Below are positions 1-8,527 of a stretch of 64,000 nucleotides of DNA, in pieces. This DNA comes from Pedobacter paludis (GTDB lineage: Bacteria; Bacteroidota; Bacteroidia; Sphingobacteriales; Sphingobacteriaceae), in NCBI RefSeq assembly GCF_003173575.1, contig NZ_QGNY01000002.1:762866-826865 (forward strand), in the 5' to 3' direction. A program made the translations under genes and the position numbers. The stretch's first letter is position 1, and every line of letters starts with the position of its first letter. Below the pieces are notes generated by a model. That model saw only the letters and a list, made by a program, of their open reading frames with translations, made no database searches and had not been told where the DNA came from.

Positions 1-739
1 TGTTAAAATTTTCATGATATGGCTGTAATAAAAAAACGAGGTAACTGCTTTCCAATATTGATAACCATGCTTTTGCTGTAGGTTGCGAAATGTTACAATC
101 ATTAGCCAATCCGCTTATATTTAATAATTGCCCTACTCGCCCTGCACATAAACCTATGAATGTGCGGAAGGTAGTTAGATCCCTTACGTTTAATAATTCG
201 GTAACATCTTTTTCTACATAGGTTTGAAGGTAATTGGCATAATATATATTCGGATCTATTTCTCTGTCGAAAATTGCTGGGTAAAATCCTTGAAATATTG
301 CTTTTTGATAAGTCTCTGCTAATAAATCAGCTGTTTTCAGCTCCTCAAAATCTAAAGGTAATAATTTGAACAAAGCCACTCTTCCGGCAAGTGTTTGGGT
401 AATGCTATTTAAAAGATGAAAATTTTGAGATCCTGATAAAATATATTGCCCCATAATTTTACTTTCATCTACTTTGGTTTGTATGTAAGAGAAAAGCTCG
501 GGTACTCTTTGTACTTCATCTAAAATTACTTTTTCAGCATATTCGTTCAAAAATCCATGAGGGTCGTCGCTGGCGAAAGATCTTATATCTGGATTTTCAA
601 GAGAAACATATCTATAATCCTTAAATAGTTCCTTAAGCATGGTTGTCTTGCCCGATTGCCTTGGCCCAGTAACTGCCAATATCGGGAATTTTGATTGTTG
701 CGACTTAATTATACTTTCAATTTGCCTATTAACAAACAT
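1..739 (-). CDS. AAA-type ATPase with DUF4143 (ATP-binding protein), cut off by the window edge
   Basis: The leftward reading frame starts at an ATG at 739 and stays open to base 1, giving 246 residues and no stop, so the C-terminus lies outside the window. Walker A is GPRQSGKT at residues 25-32 and Walker B is VILDE at 71-75, followed by VQRVPE; a sensor-like segment YILSGSQNF lies near residue 104. The last visible part matches the start of a DUF4143 domain. This is the AAA_14/DUF4143 family, usually about 370-400 residues and common as stand-alone accessory genes in Bacteroidota. The biochemical role of the family is not settled. A four-copy tandem repeat sits directly upstream of the start, a possible control site. 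Confidence 0.85.
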   Translation of the reverse strand, partial: MFVNRQIESIIKSQQSKFPILAVTGPRQSGKTTMLKELFKDYRYVSLENPDIRSFASDDPHGFLNEYAEKVILDEVQRVPELFSYIQTKVDESKIMGQYILSGSQNFHLLNSITQTLAGRVALFKLLPLDFEELKTADLLAETYQKAIFQGFYPAIFDREIDPNIYYANYLQTYVEKDVTELLNVRDLTTFRTFIGLCAGRVGQLLNISGLANDCNISQPTAKAWLSILESSYLVFLLQPYHENFN

Positions 740-760
740 CTTTTTTTATTCAAATTTAAT

Positions 761-846
761 CTTTATTTTGAAATTACATAGCTTTTATTTTGAATTTACA
801 TAACTTTTATTTTGAAATTACATAGCTTTTATTTTGAATTTACATA
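761..846. repeat. Four tandem 22-bp direct repeats before the AAA ATPase gene
   Basis: Four head-to-tail copies lie at 761-781, 782-803, 804-825 and 826-846. On the + strand the core reads TTTTATTTTGAATTTACATA or the same with GAAATTAC, and the two versions alternate. The period is about two helical turns. The array fills the space between the leftward ATPase gene and the rightward uvrB gene, so it could bind a regulator cooperatively; that role is inference. Confidence 0.85.
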
Positions 847-896
847 ATATCGGTTCATAGCTAAAACTAAAAACCAACTTTCCTGACTTTCCGCTG

Positions 897-927
897 TTTA
901 GTCTTTGAAGCCAAAATTGTATATTTG
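897..927 (+). promoter_or_regulatory. Probable uvrB promoter, Bacteroidota type
   Basis: A -7 box TATATTTG lies at 920-927 and a near -33 box TTTA at 897-900, exactly 19 bases apart. This is the spacing of the three rRNA promoters at the right edge of the window. The uvrB ATG follows only 9 bases after the box, implying a very short leader. Confidence 0.55.
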
Positions 928-936
928 AGTTAGACA

Positions 937-2979
937 ATGAAATTTAAAATCACATCCGAATATCAGCCAACAGGAGATCAACCGAATGCCATAAAACAAC
1001 TGGTTGATGGCGTAAATGCTGACGAACATTATCAAACTTTATTGGGGGTTACAGGTTCTGGAAAAACCTTTACGGTAGCCAATGTAATTGAGCAAACCCA
1101 AAAGCCAACATTGATTTTAAGTCACAACAAAACTTTGGCGGCCCAACTTTACGGAGAGTTCAAAAATTTCTTTCCCGAGAATTCTGTCAATTATTTTGTT
1201 TCCTATTACGATTATTATCAGCCAGAAGCCTTTATAGCTTCAAGCAATACTTATATAGAAAAAGATTTAAGTATTAACGAAGAAATAGAAAAATTGCGTT
1301 TGCGTACCACTTCTTCATTAATGAGTGGTAGAAGAGATATTATTGTTGTTTCTTCTATTTCGTGTATTTATGGTATGGGAAATCCCGAAGATTTTTCTCG
1401 AATGGTTTTCCGTTTTGGTGTTGGATTGAGAATTTCGAGAAATGCCTTTCTGCACAGTTTGGTAGAGATTTTATACTCAAGAACCACAACCGAGTTTAAG
1501 CGTGGAACTTTTAGGGTTAAAGGAGATACCGTTGATATTTATCCAGCTTACCTAGATCACGCTTATCGGATTTCTTTCTTTGGAGATGATATCGAAGAGC
1601 TCTCGGCAATTGATCCAGTTTCTGGCAAAACCTTAGAGAAACTGGAAGATATGGCCATTTATCCAGCTAATTTATTCGTAACGCCTAAAGATCGTTTTAC
1701 GCAATCCATTTGGGGCATTCAAGAAGAACTGGAGATTAGAAAAAATCAGTTAATTGCCGATCGGCATTTGCTCGAAGCCAAACGCTTGGAGGAAAGAACC
1801 AATTTTGATATCGAAATGATGAAAGAATTGGGTTATTGCTCAGGTATCGAAAACTATTCTCGATTCTTTGATGGCAGAAGCCCAGGAATGCGCCCTTTCT
1901 GTTTATTGGATTATTTCCCCGAAGATTATTTAATGGTTATTGATGAAAGCCATGTAACCGTTCCTCAAATTAGAGCCATGTACGGTGGCGATAGGTCAAG
2001 AAAATTATCGTTGGTAGAATATGGTTTCCGTTTACCTGCGGCGCTAGACAATAGACCCTTAAACTTTAACGAGTTTGAGGCACTTGCGCCACAAACCATT
2101 TATGTAAGTGCAACACCTGCAGAATACGAACTCGAAAAATCGGAAGGTGTGGTGGTTGAGCAGGTGATCCGCCCAACAGGTTTGTTGGACCCCGTTATCG
2201 AAATCCGCCCGGCGATTAATCAGGTTGATGATTTGTTGGATGAAATCGACATTACAATTAAGGATGGTGGACGTATTTTGGTAACCACCTTAACCAAGCG
2301 TATGGCCGAGGAATTAACTAAATATTTGGATAGACTAAACATTAAAACCAGATACATTCACTCTGAAATTAAAACATTAGAACGTGTAGAGATTCTTCGT
2401 GGTTTACGTTTAGGCGAATTTGATGTTTTGGTTGGAATTAACTTGTTACGAGAAGGTTTGGATTTGCCAGAAGTTACACTTGTTGCCATTTTAGATGCCG
2501 ATAAAGAAGGCTTTTTGCGTTCAGAAAAATCATTGATCCAAACCATTGGTCGTGCGGCTCGGAACGATAAAGGCCGTGTAATTATGTATGCAGATGGAAT
2601 TACCGAAAGTATGGAAAAAACCATTTCCGAAACCAACAGACGGAGAGATATTCAAATTGCTTATAATTTAGAAAATGGCATAACACCTAAAACGGTTGGT
2701 AAATCTCGCGAGGCGATATTGGAACAAACTTCAGTGTTGGATTTCTCTCAAAAAGCAAGCGATAACAAGGCAAGAGCTTATGTAGAAAATGCGGAAATCA
2801 GTATTGCAGCCGATCCAATTGTTCAGTATATGGGTAAGGCAGAATTACAGCGTTCAATTGATGCCACTAAAAAAGACATGCAGAAGGCCGCCAAAGATAT
2901 GGACTTCTTGCAGGCTGCGAAACTGCGTGATGAAATGTTCGCTTTAGAAAAAATGTATAACGAAAAATTCGGAAAATAA
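937..2979 (+). CDS. uvrB: Excinuclease ABC subunit UvrB
   Basis: UvrB is the damage-verifying helicase-like subunit of nucleotide excision repair; it receives lesions from UvrA and recruits UvrC. The 680-residue length is normal. Walker A GVTGSGKT lies at residues 37-44, the aromatic beta-hairpin YYDYYQPEAF near 90, and the DESH helicase motif near 340. Later motifs include VSATPAEYE, NLLREGLDLPEV and QTIGRAARN. The C-terminal UVR motif, which contacts UvrC, is at about 635-670. The start follows a TATATTTG promoter box closely. The gene appears monocistronic: 89 bases separate it from the next start, and the flanking genes are unrelated. Confidence 0.98.
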   Translation: MKFKITSEYQPTGDQPNAIKQLVDGVNADEHYQTLLGVTGSGKTFTVANVIEQTQKPTLILSHNKTLAAQLYGEFKNFFPENSVNYFVSYYDYYQPEAFIASSNTYIEKDLSINEEIEKLRLRTTSSLMSGRRDIIVVSSISCIYGMGNPEDFSRMVFRFGVGLRISRNAFLHSLVEILYSRTTTEFKRGTFRVKGDTVDIYPAYLDHAYRISFFGDDIEELSAIDPVSGKTLEKLEDMAIYPANLFVTPKDRFTQSIWGIQEELEIRKNQLIADRHLLEAKRLEERTNFDIEMMKELGYCSGIENYSRFFDGRSPGMRPFCLLDYFPEDYLMVIDESHVTVPQIRAMYGGDRSRKLSLVEYGFRLPAALDNRPLNFNEFEALAPQTIYVSATPAEYELEKSEGVVVEQVIRPTGLLDPVIEIRPAINQVDDLLDEIDITIKDGGRILVTTLTKRMAEELTKYLDRLNIKTRYIHSEIKTLERVEILRGLRLGEFDVLVGINLLREGLDLPEVTLVAILDADKEGFLRSEKSLIQTIGRAARNDKGRVIMYADGITESMEKTISETNRRRDIQIAYNLENGITPKTVGKSREAILEQTSVLDFSQKASDNKARAYVENAEISIAADPIVQYMGKAELQRSIDATKKDMQKAAKDMDFLQAAKLRDEMFALEKMYNEKFGK

Positions 2980-3068
2980 AATTTTCATATGGTACTTTTA
3001 AGGGTTTCATCGGATATAGGATAAGGAAGCATCAATATAGATTGTTTCCGATTCAAACTAATCACAAA

Positions 3069-4355
3069 ATGAAACCCTTAAAACACCTTTTCTTTATCCT
3101 ATTTCTGTTTGTTGGCTTTATTTCTTTCGGTCAAACATCCATTTCTTTACCACTAGCAGGCAATGCGTACAGTTCTATGCATGTAGATGGAAGCAGAACC
3201 ATCACCAATTTGGGGATTGCCAATTGGAAAAATCCGAATGAATTTTTTACAGTTTATTTCAGAGTTACTAAGCCGGGTTCGGTGGAGATCTCTATAATAG
3301 ATAAACCCGTAATTGATGGAAAATCAACCTTAGAGTTCAGCATCAATAATCAATCGAAGAAAATTGCATTCAATCAATCTAAACCTTTCGACGGTAAAAT
3401 CGGCGAATGGAAAATTAAGGATACAGGCTATATTGCTTTAAAAATTACGGGCATCAGCAAAACTCAAAATCAATTTCCTTCTTTTTCTACCTTAAATATT
3501 TCTGGAACTGTTTTGGATGGTAAGGTTGCATATGTAAAGAACAACGAGGGTAATTTTTTCCATTGGGGCAGGAGAGGTCCATCGGTTCATTTAAATTATC
3601 TTCAACCAGAAAGTTTAAAGGCCGAATGGTATTACAATGAAGTTACAGTTCCGGTTGGGCAAGATATTATGGGTTCTTATTTCATGGCGAATGGTTTTGG
3701 CGAAGGTTATTTCGGGATGCAGGTAAATAGCCCTACAGAACGTCATATTTTATTTTCGGTATGGAGTCCATTTAGTACCGATGACCCTAAAAGTATTCCA
3801 GAATCGCACAAAATTAAAATGCTTAAGAAAGGCGAAAATGTACATACAGGAGAATTTGGCAATGAAGGTTCTGGCGGACAGAGTTATTTAAATTACATTT
3901 GGAAAGCCGGGAATACGTATAAGTTTTTATTGCACGGTGTTCCAGATAAACACAGTACAACAACTTATACGGCTTACTTTTTTGCACCAGAAATGGGTAA
4001 ATGGCAACTAATTGCAAGTTTTAAAAGACCTTTAACTCAAACGTATTTAAAAAGATTTCATTCCTTTTTAGAAAATTTTGTTCCAGAGCAAGGCGATAAA
4101 TCAAGAATGGTTCTCTTTAACAATCAATGGATTTGCGATGATAAAGGAAATTGGACTGAGTTAAAATCAGCCAGATTTACAACCGATAATACCGGTGCTA
4201 AAGGTTACCGAATGGATTATGGCGGAGGAATTGAAAAAGGATCTTTTTATTTAAAAAACGGTGGGTTTTTTAATGATTTTACAACGCCAAAAATTATTTT
4301 GAACAGGACATCAACCGGGAAAAAACCTGAAATAGATTTTAGTAAATTGCCATAG
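3069..4355 (+). CDS. Secreted DUF3472 protein with N-terminal DUF5077-like domain
   Basis: I chose the ATG at 3069 because it gives a clean signal peptide (MKPLKHLFFILFLFVGFISF, ending before GQ). A TTG-initiated extension back to 3042 would put nine polar residues ahead of it. The 428-residue product has an N-terminal beta-sandwich-like part resembling DUF5077 and a middle segment with WGRRGPSVHLNY and VGQDIMGSYFMANGFGEGYFG. That middle segment is typical of DUF3472 proteins, which are secreted Bacteroidota proteins often found near carbohydrate-use genes. No catalytic residues can be assigned. It is probably periplasmic or surface exposed. Confidence 0.75.
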   Translation: MKPLKHLFFILFLFVGFISFGQTSISLPLAGNAYSSMHVDGSRTITNLGIANWKNPNEFFTVYFRVTKPGSVEISIIDKPVIDGKSTLEFSINNQSKKIAFNQSKPFDGKIGEWKIKDTGYIALKITGISKTQNQFPSFSTLNISGTVLDGKVAYVKNNEGNFFHWGRRGPSVHLNYLQPESLKAEWYYNEVTVPVGQDIMGSYFMANGFGEGYFGMQVNSPTERHILFSVWSPFSTDDPKSIPESHKIKMLKKGENVHTGEFGNEGSGGQSYLNYIWKAGNTYKFLLHGVPDKHSTTTYTAYFFAPEMGKWQLIASFKRPLTQTYLKRFHSFLENFVPEQGDKSRMVLFNNQWICDDKGNWTELKSARFTTDNTGAKGYRMDYGGGIEKGSFYLKNGGFFNDFTTPKIILNRTSTGKKPEIDFSKLP

Positions 4356-4412
4356 TATTCAAAATAATTATGGAATTTTGATGCTTCTATCATCAGTATT
4401 ATTACAGCGCAA

Positions 4413-4610
4413 ATGGACGGGCAAAACAGAAAAGACATTTATCCAGGATTAGAAGTCGGAATTATCTTGAAGAAAGATCAACGATCGGGAAACATCACTT
4501 ATGGTGTGGTTAAAGATTTACTTACTTCTTCGGCATTTCATTCTCGGGGAATAAAGGTTAGGCTCGAAGATGGTCAGGTAGGCCGTGTTGCTGAGATAAT
4601 CGAAGACTGA
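4413..4610 (+). CDS. ywbE: YwbE family protein
   Basis: This 65-residue protein matches the small YwbE family in length and in its opening part, NRKDIYPGLEVGIILKKDQR. It also shows the family's TYGVVKDLLTSS and KVRLEDGQVGRV segments. The family is widespread, cytoplasmic and of unknown function; the fold is probably a small beta-barrel. Its TGA overlaps the ATG of the next gene (shared bases in TGATG), so the two are probably translationally coupled. Confidence 0.85.
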   Translation: MDGQNRKDIYPGLEVGIILKKDQRSGNITYGVVKDLLTSSAFHSRGIKVRLEDGQVGRVAEIIED

Positions 4611-5143
4611 TGAAACTTAAAGCTTTACTAATCTTATTTTTAATTTTTGCCGGCAATGCCTCGGCTCAGATATCAGATGCCTTTAATCGTGATTTGGAAA
4701 AGAATCGGGTTATTAAATCTGAAAAGCCTGTAAGAATTTGTGCACCATCAAGGGCTGGAGTGCTTGCAAATCCGCCGCTTTATGTAGTTAATGATATTGA
4801 AGATTTTAATCCCACTAGCTTTTCAGCAATCAATCCAAAGGATATAGAATCTATGCAGGTTTTTAAATATTCTGAGGCAAAAGACAAATACGGCGATAAA
4901 GCAAAGAATGGTGTAATTTCGGTTACATTAAAGAAAGGGGTTAAACTTCTTGCTCTTTACAAAGTGTTGGGTAAAATCAAAAAGAGAGATTTAAATTTGC
5001 CAATCTACATCAATACTGAGAAATTAATAATTCGAGAGGGTTTTTACCTATCAGAGAATAAAATTGAAAGCGTAAAAGTGATTGAAAAACCTACAGATAA
5101 AATTAAGGAAGAAAGGTACATTCAGATTTTGTTAAAACCATAA
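4610..5143 (+). CDS. Small secreted protein with a TonB-receptor plug-like domain
   Basis: The 177-residue product begins with a signal peptide, MKLKALLILFLIFAGNASA, cleaved before QISD. The middle carries INPKDIESMQVFKYSEAKDK followed by YGDKAKNGVISVTLKK. This closely resembles the plug of SusC/TonB-dependent receptors (consensus YGxxAxNGVIxVTTK). No beta-barrel follows, so it cannot be a complete receptor. The C-terminal part repeats a similar pattern (NKIESVKVIEKP). It starts on the last base of ywbE. Similar short plug-like proteins occur in Bacteroidota, but their function is not known to me. Confidence 0.65.
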   Translation: MKLKALLILFLIFAGNASAQISDAFNRDLEKNRVIKSEKPVRICAPSRAGVLANPPLYVVNDIEDFNPTSFSAINPKDIESMQVFKYSEAKDKYGDKAKNGVISVTLKKGVKLLALYKVLGKIKKRDLNLPIYINTEKLIIREGFYLSENKIESVKVIEKPTDKIKEERYIQILLKP

Positions 5144-5222
5144 GGGGAGGCTTTACGTTAATAATTTGTAATCAAATTGCAATTAAAGATTAAAAAAGTA
5201 ACAAAATAAAATTACCTACGTC

Positions 5223-5230
5223 TATATTTG
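5223..5230 (+). promoter_or_regulatory. -7 promoter box TATATTTG before the DUF4834 gene
   Basis: An exact match to the Bacteroidota TAnnTTTG box lies 18 bases before the ATG at 5249. No good TTTG box is present 19 bases upstream, so this is supported by one element only. Confidence 0.45.
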
Positions 5231-5248
5231 TAGTAACATTAAATTAAT

Positions 5249-5497
5249 ATGCCACTAATAAAATTCATTTTCATAACCATATTGGTGCTTTGGTTGCTCA
5301 GACTTTTAATCCGTTTGATTCTGCCAATGCTTTTCAATAATCTGGCAAGTAAAATGCAACAACAGGCAACAGGTCAGCAACAGCAAAGAAGATCGAAACC
5401 TGAAGGTTCTATTTCGATAGATTATATGCCTCCAAGACCAGATCAAGGCAAAACAGATAAACTCGGCGACTTTGTAGATTACGAAGAAGTTAAATAA
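5249..5497 (+). CDS. DUF4834 family small membrane protein
   Basis: The protein has 82 residues. An N-terminal hydrophobic helix (about residues 5-30) is followed by a Gln-rich linker (MQQQATGQQQQRR), then the conserved tail GSISIDYMPP and GDFVDYEEVK. This layout is typical of DUF4834, a Bacteroidota family of unknown function found next to housekeeping genes. It is predicted to be anchored in the inner membrane with a soluble tail. It has its own promoter box and a strong terminator just after the stop, so it is probably transcribed alone. Confidence 0.8.
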   Translation: MPLIKFIFITILVLWLLRLLIRLILPMLFNNLASKMQQQATGQQQQRRSKPEGSISIDYMPPRPDQGKTDKLGDFVDYEEVK

Positions 5498-5505
5498 AAA
5501 TTTAC

Positions 5506-5532
5506 AACCCTGAACTCGTTTCAGGGTTTTTT
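5506..5532 (+). terminator. Rho-independent terminator after DUF4834
   Basis: The stem AACCCTGAA pairs with TTCAGGGTT across a 5-base loop and runs into six T residues. Confidence 0.85.
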
Positions 5533-5556
5533 GTTTTATGGCTTTTCTGATTATTG

Positions 5557-5674
5557 ATCGTCATTTCGAACGAGTTTTCCACGAAGAGAAATCTTTGACA
5601 TATTCAACCGATATTCTCAATACTTCTCTTTAAAAGATCTCTCTATTTCGCTAAGCTCCAGTCGAGATGACGAT
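5557..5674. repeat. 118-bp palindromic interspersed element
   Basis: The ends ATCGTCATTTCGA (5557-5569) and TCGAGATGACGAT (5662-5674) are inverted copies with one mismatch. An inner pair, GAGAAATCTTT and AAAAGATCTCTC, lies between them. A related element with the same inner motifs is at 28099-28193, and half an element is at 27991-28030. It contains no gene and sits between convergent genes, like bacterial REP/MITE-type repeats. Confidence 0.7.
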
Positions 5675-5697
5675 AGGTCTCCAAAAAAATTAAAGGT

Positions 5698-6159
5698 CTA
5701 AATTGTTTGAGGCTTTTCAGCTTCTAGTTTGATTATTTTATTTCTTTTAATCAGCAATTTTTCCAAGTATTTTTTTAAAAATAATCGTTCGGCTAGCCGA
5801 CCAAAAATTCCAAATGGAGCTTTAAATTCAAAGAAATCGATCATTTCAGTTTTTGATCCAATTGATTTAAACTTATGTTGATGTCTGAGCTTCGCAAATG
5901 GGCCGTCAATCATCTCATCAATAAATAAATGGGGATATTCTAGAACTGTAATTTTATTGGTCATTTTTAAATAAATCCCAAAATGTTTGGCTTTCCAGGT
6001 TACAAATTCGTTTAATTCTATTAATCCCGATTGCTTCCCGCCGATTGCTTTCTCATTAGAATTTCGCATCGATTGCACATGGAGATCTATGCTTCGGGAT
6101 AAATCGAAGCATTTTCCAATAAATGCATCAATTGTAGTTTTAATGGTGATGGTTTGCAT
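5698..6159 (-). CDS. SRPBCC family (START-like) protein
   Basis: The 153-residue protein has the pattern of small SRPBCC ligand-binding proteins that resemble polyketide cyclases. The N-terminus runs TIDAFIGKCFDLSRSIDLHVQSM, followed by a helix-grip core with VTWKAKHFGIYLKMTNKI and GPFAKLRHQHKF. The ligand cannot be predicted. It is the last gene of a leftward group and starts 10 bases after the TIGR01777 epimerase ends. SRPBCC and TIGR01777 proteins often travel together, which supports a shared role on a hydrophobic or nucleotide-linked substrate. Confidence 0.75.
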   Translation of the reverse strand: MQTITIKTTIDAFIGKCFDLSRSIDLHVQSMRNSNEKAIGGKQSGLIELNEFVTWKAKHFGIYLKMTNKITVLEYPHLFIDEMIDGPFAKLRHQHKFKSIGSKTEMIDFFEFKAPFGIFGRLAERLFLKKYLEKLLIKRNKIIKLEAEKPQTI

Positions 6160-6169
6160 TTTAAGTTTT

Positions 6170-7096
6170 TTAAACCCTTAAGCTCAAAATATCATGAACA
6201 GCCTCTTCAAATTTTCCATATTGAAATTGAAAACCACCGTTCAATAAGATTGTAGGAACAACCCATCTGCTTTTTAAAATCAGTTCAGTTTCAGTTCCGA
6301 TTATTCTGGCACCCATTTCCAATAGCCATGCAGGAGCAGGCAAGCCAAAGCTAATTCCATAAGCTTTTCTAATATTGCTCATTAAAAGCTTGTTTTTGAT
6401 TACATCTGGAGCAGTACAGTTTAGTACACCTTGTATTTCTTCGTGATTAAGCAACCATTCTATACTATTCGCAACATCCTGTTCGTGTACCCAGCTCACC
6501 TGTTGCTCGCCGTTTCCTTGTTTTCCACCCATTCCTAATTTTACAAGCGTAAGTAAGCGGGGAAAAGCGCCGTCGGTTCTACCCATAACAATGCCCATCC
6601 TTAAGGCTATTTTCCGCGTTTTAGGCGTTTCACTTTCAAAAAAACATTTCTCCCAAGCTTTGCAAACGTCAATAGAAAATCCATATCCAACTTCTCCATC
6701 TAATTCATTTTGAGGTCTATCTTCCGCATGGCGATAAATGGTAGCGGAGGTTATATTGATCCAGAGTTTTGGCGGATTTGCTAAGCCATCAATTACTTTT
6801 CCCAACAATTCAGTAGGAAATATTCTTGAATTGATAATTTCGCTTTTGTTTCTTTCAGTGTATCTGCAGTTTACATTTTTACCACATAAATTTACGAGCA
6901 AGTCTGCACCATTTAATGCTTCTTTCCAAGGCCCAATTGTTTTTCCGTCCCAGATTAAAGTCTTGATATTTCCATTTTCGGCTTCAGGTTTTCTTGATAA
7001 AATTATAACTTCATTTGCAAGTGCACTAAAATGTTTGGCTAAAACACCACCTAAATATCCATTACCTCCAGCTAGAACTATTTTTCCGTATTTCAT
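6170..7096 (-). CDS. TIGR01777 family epimerase (extended SDR, SDR39U1-like)
   Basis: The 308-residue protein has an N-terminal Rossmann motif, AGGNGYLGG, in place of the common GxxGxxG. The family segments LVNLCGKNVNCRYTERNKSE and NITSATIYRHAED are present, and SWVHEQDVANSI and CTAPDVIKN lead into the C-terminal DUF1731-like part. The usual active-site tyrosine pattern is not obvious, as in other members, and the substrate of the family is unknown. It lies 4 bases downstream of the DCC1-like gene, so the two are almost certainly co-transcribed. Confidence 0.85.
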   Translation of the reverse strand: MKYGKIVLAGGNGYLGGVLAKHFSALANEVIILSRKPEAENGNIKTLIWDGKTIGPWKEALNGADLLVNLCGKNVNCRYTERNKSEIINSRIFPTELLGKVIDGLANPPKLWINITSATIYRHAEDRPQNELDGEVGYGFSIDVCKAWEKCFFESETPKTRKIALRMGIVMGRTDGAFPRLLTLVKLGMGGKQGNGEQQVSWVHEQDVANSIEWLLNHEEIQGVLNCTAPDVIKNKLLMSNIRKAYGISFGLPAPAWLLEMGARIIGTETELILKSRWVVPTILLNGGFQFQYGKFEEAVHDILSLRV

Positions 7097-7100
7097 GATT

Positions 7101-7916
7101 TTAAAAGCTTAAAATTAATCCCAAAACAATTAAACGATATATTACCCAACTGACACTCATTACCCAGCCAAGCTTTAAAAGCTTACTTCTGCGGATATGT
7201 TCTAAAAGCATTAACCCGGCAACAAATAAGAAGTAAAGCATAAAGAATATTGGATTGAACTCGAAATGCCTTGCAACAAGTAAGGTTGGAATCAACAATA
7301 ATGAGCCCGCAAAAGAAATGGTCATCATGTTGCCGAGGTAATCCCATAACTTATCTTTTTTGTAGAAACTTATGATAATTCCTTGAAAAATCATTTGTCC
7401 GCCACAGATTAAATACTCTCTGTATTCGCCGCCGAGTGGAACAAAATCAGTTAACAAATAAGCGTATTTAGTTAAAATAAATGCTGCAGCCAACCAGCTG
7501 AATAATAAATAGGCAATACGATAATGGATTTTAAAGCTTGGCTGTAAAGTGTTTTCCTTAATTTCAGCTGGGATAATTACTTTCCGATTGTAAGAAACAA
7601 AAGCATACACTTTGCTCATTATCCAGATAAATGGTCTAAATCCAAAAAGAGGTTTGAAAATAGGGAACGCATTTCCAATAATTTTAAATAGACTTTGAAT
7701 ACCATAAGTTACTTCTCCGGTTTCGGTATTTACGAGTGCGATTTCATTTGCCGCTCTTTGCTGATTTACCAAAGGGCAAATTTCTGTAGGCATATTTTGG
7801 TAAGCCTCGCGACCGTTATTTGGCAACATCCCAACTTTAACAAATGCTTTGGTGTAAACGTAGCACATTGGACATTCATTATCGAACAAAATGATATGGT
7901 GATTAAGCGTTTTCAT
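7101..7916 (-). CDS. DCC1-like thiol-disulfide oxidoreductase domain fused to a membrane domain
   Basis: The first ~110 residues form a DCC/DUF393 domain with the hallmark LFDNECPMCYVYTK, whose CPMC is a CxxC pair suited to thiol redox chemistry. From about residue 130 to 271 there are five or so hydrophobic segments, making this a membrane-anchored variant. It is first in a three-gene leftward operon with the TIGR01777 epimerase and the SRPBCC protein. An inverted repeat just upstream matches one before the MarR-type gene, pointing to shared control. The redox partner is unknown. Confidence 0.75.
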   Translation of the reverse strand: MKTLNHHIILFDNECPMCYVYTKAFVKVGMLPNNGREAYQNMPTEICPLVNQQRAANEIALVNTETGEVTYGIQSLFKIIGNAFPIFKPLFGFRPFIWIMSKVYAFVSYNRKVIIPAEIKENTLQPSFKIHYRIAYLLFSWLAAAFILTKYAYLLTDFVPLGGEYREYLICGGQMIFQGIIISFYKKDKLWDYLGNMMTISFAGSLLLIPTLLVARHFEFNPIFFMLYFLFVAGLMLLEHIRRSKLLKLGWVMSVSWVIYRLIVLGLILSF

Positions 7917-7934
7917 ATTATTTTAATTTTTAAA

Positions 7935-7954
7935 CTTTCAGTAAAAAATGAAAG
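7935..7954. promoter_or_regulatory. Candidate operator before the DCC1-like gene
   Basis: CTTTCA (7935-7940) and TGAAAG (7949-7954) form an inverted repeat with an 8-base spacer. The TTTAAA directly before it and the arrangement match the site at 8550-8569. It is probably the binding site of the regulator encoded at 8018-8524. Confidence 0.55.
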
Positions 7955-8017
7955 AATGGATTTAAAAATAAAGCCATATCATAAAATAGGGCTTAAGTTT
8001 TTAACCGTCTTGGTTCT

Positions 8018-8524
8018 CTATTTAAAAACTTTTAAGATAGAACTCCAAAACCAATTCTCTTCGGCTTTAAGCATGGTTTCCAGGGTTTTGTCGACGTTGT
8101 TAGCAAGCTTATTTATATCTGTAACCGATTTTTTGAAGGTTTTAAATTCTGGATCCTTTTCATCGCCAGCTACGGTAGAAAGTTCATTCAGAATTTTAAG
8201 CACAGGTTCTAATTCTCTTTTTTTGCGCTCTTTGGCTACCTGGCGGGCAATGTTCCAAACATCCTTATCAGCAAAAAAATACTCTTTTCGTTCGCCGGCT
8301 TTATGTTGCTTTTCGATTAATCCCCAACCTATTAAATCGCGAAGTGTCATATTTGCATTGCCTCTTGAAATACTTAAACTCTCCATAATATCTTCTGTGG
8401 TTAATGCCTCAGGAGAAATTAAAAGTAAGGCATGTACCTGAGCCATGGTTCTATTAATTCCCCATTCGGAGCCTAATTTTCCCCAAGCTTCTATAAATTT
8501 CAGTTTTGCTGCTGCTAATTCCAT
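8018..8524 (-). CDS. GbsR/MarR family transcriptional regulator
   Basis: I chose the ATG at 8524, giving 168 residues from MELAAAKLKF; a TTG two codons upstream lies inside the promoter box. A winged helix-turn-helix spans about residues 20-90 (GINRTMAQVHALLLIS, TTEDIMESLSISRGNANMTL, WGLIEKQHKAGERKEYFFAD). That wing and the C-terminal helical dimerisation part match GbsR-type MarR proteins. It lies 101 bases upstream of the DCC1-like operon. A matching inverted repeat before both genes suggests it represses itself and that operon. The effector is unknown. Confidence 0.85.
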   Translation of the reverse strand: MELAAAKLKFIEAWGKLGSEWGINRTMAQVHALLLISPEALTTEDIMESLSISRGNANMTLRDLIGWGLIEKQHKAGERKEYFFADKDVWNIARQVAKERKKRELEPVLKILNELSTVAGDEKDPEFKTFKKSVTDINKLANNVDKTLETMLKAEENWFWSSILKVFK

Positions 8525-8527
8525 AAA

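Noticed and set aside
761..846. The 22-bp repeats as a short CRISPR array
   Set aside because: The repeats are contiguous with no spacers.
6738..8441. Rightward reading frames opposite the TIGR01777, DCC1-like and MarR genes
   Set aside because: They are antisense shadows of well-supported genes and show no domain motifs.
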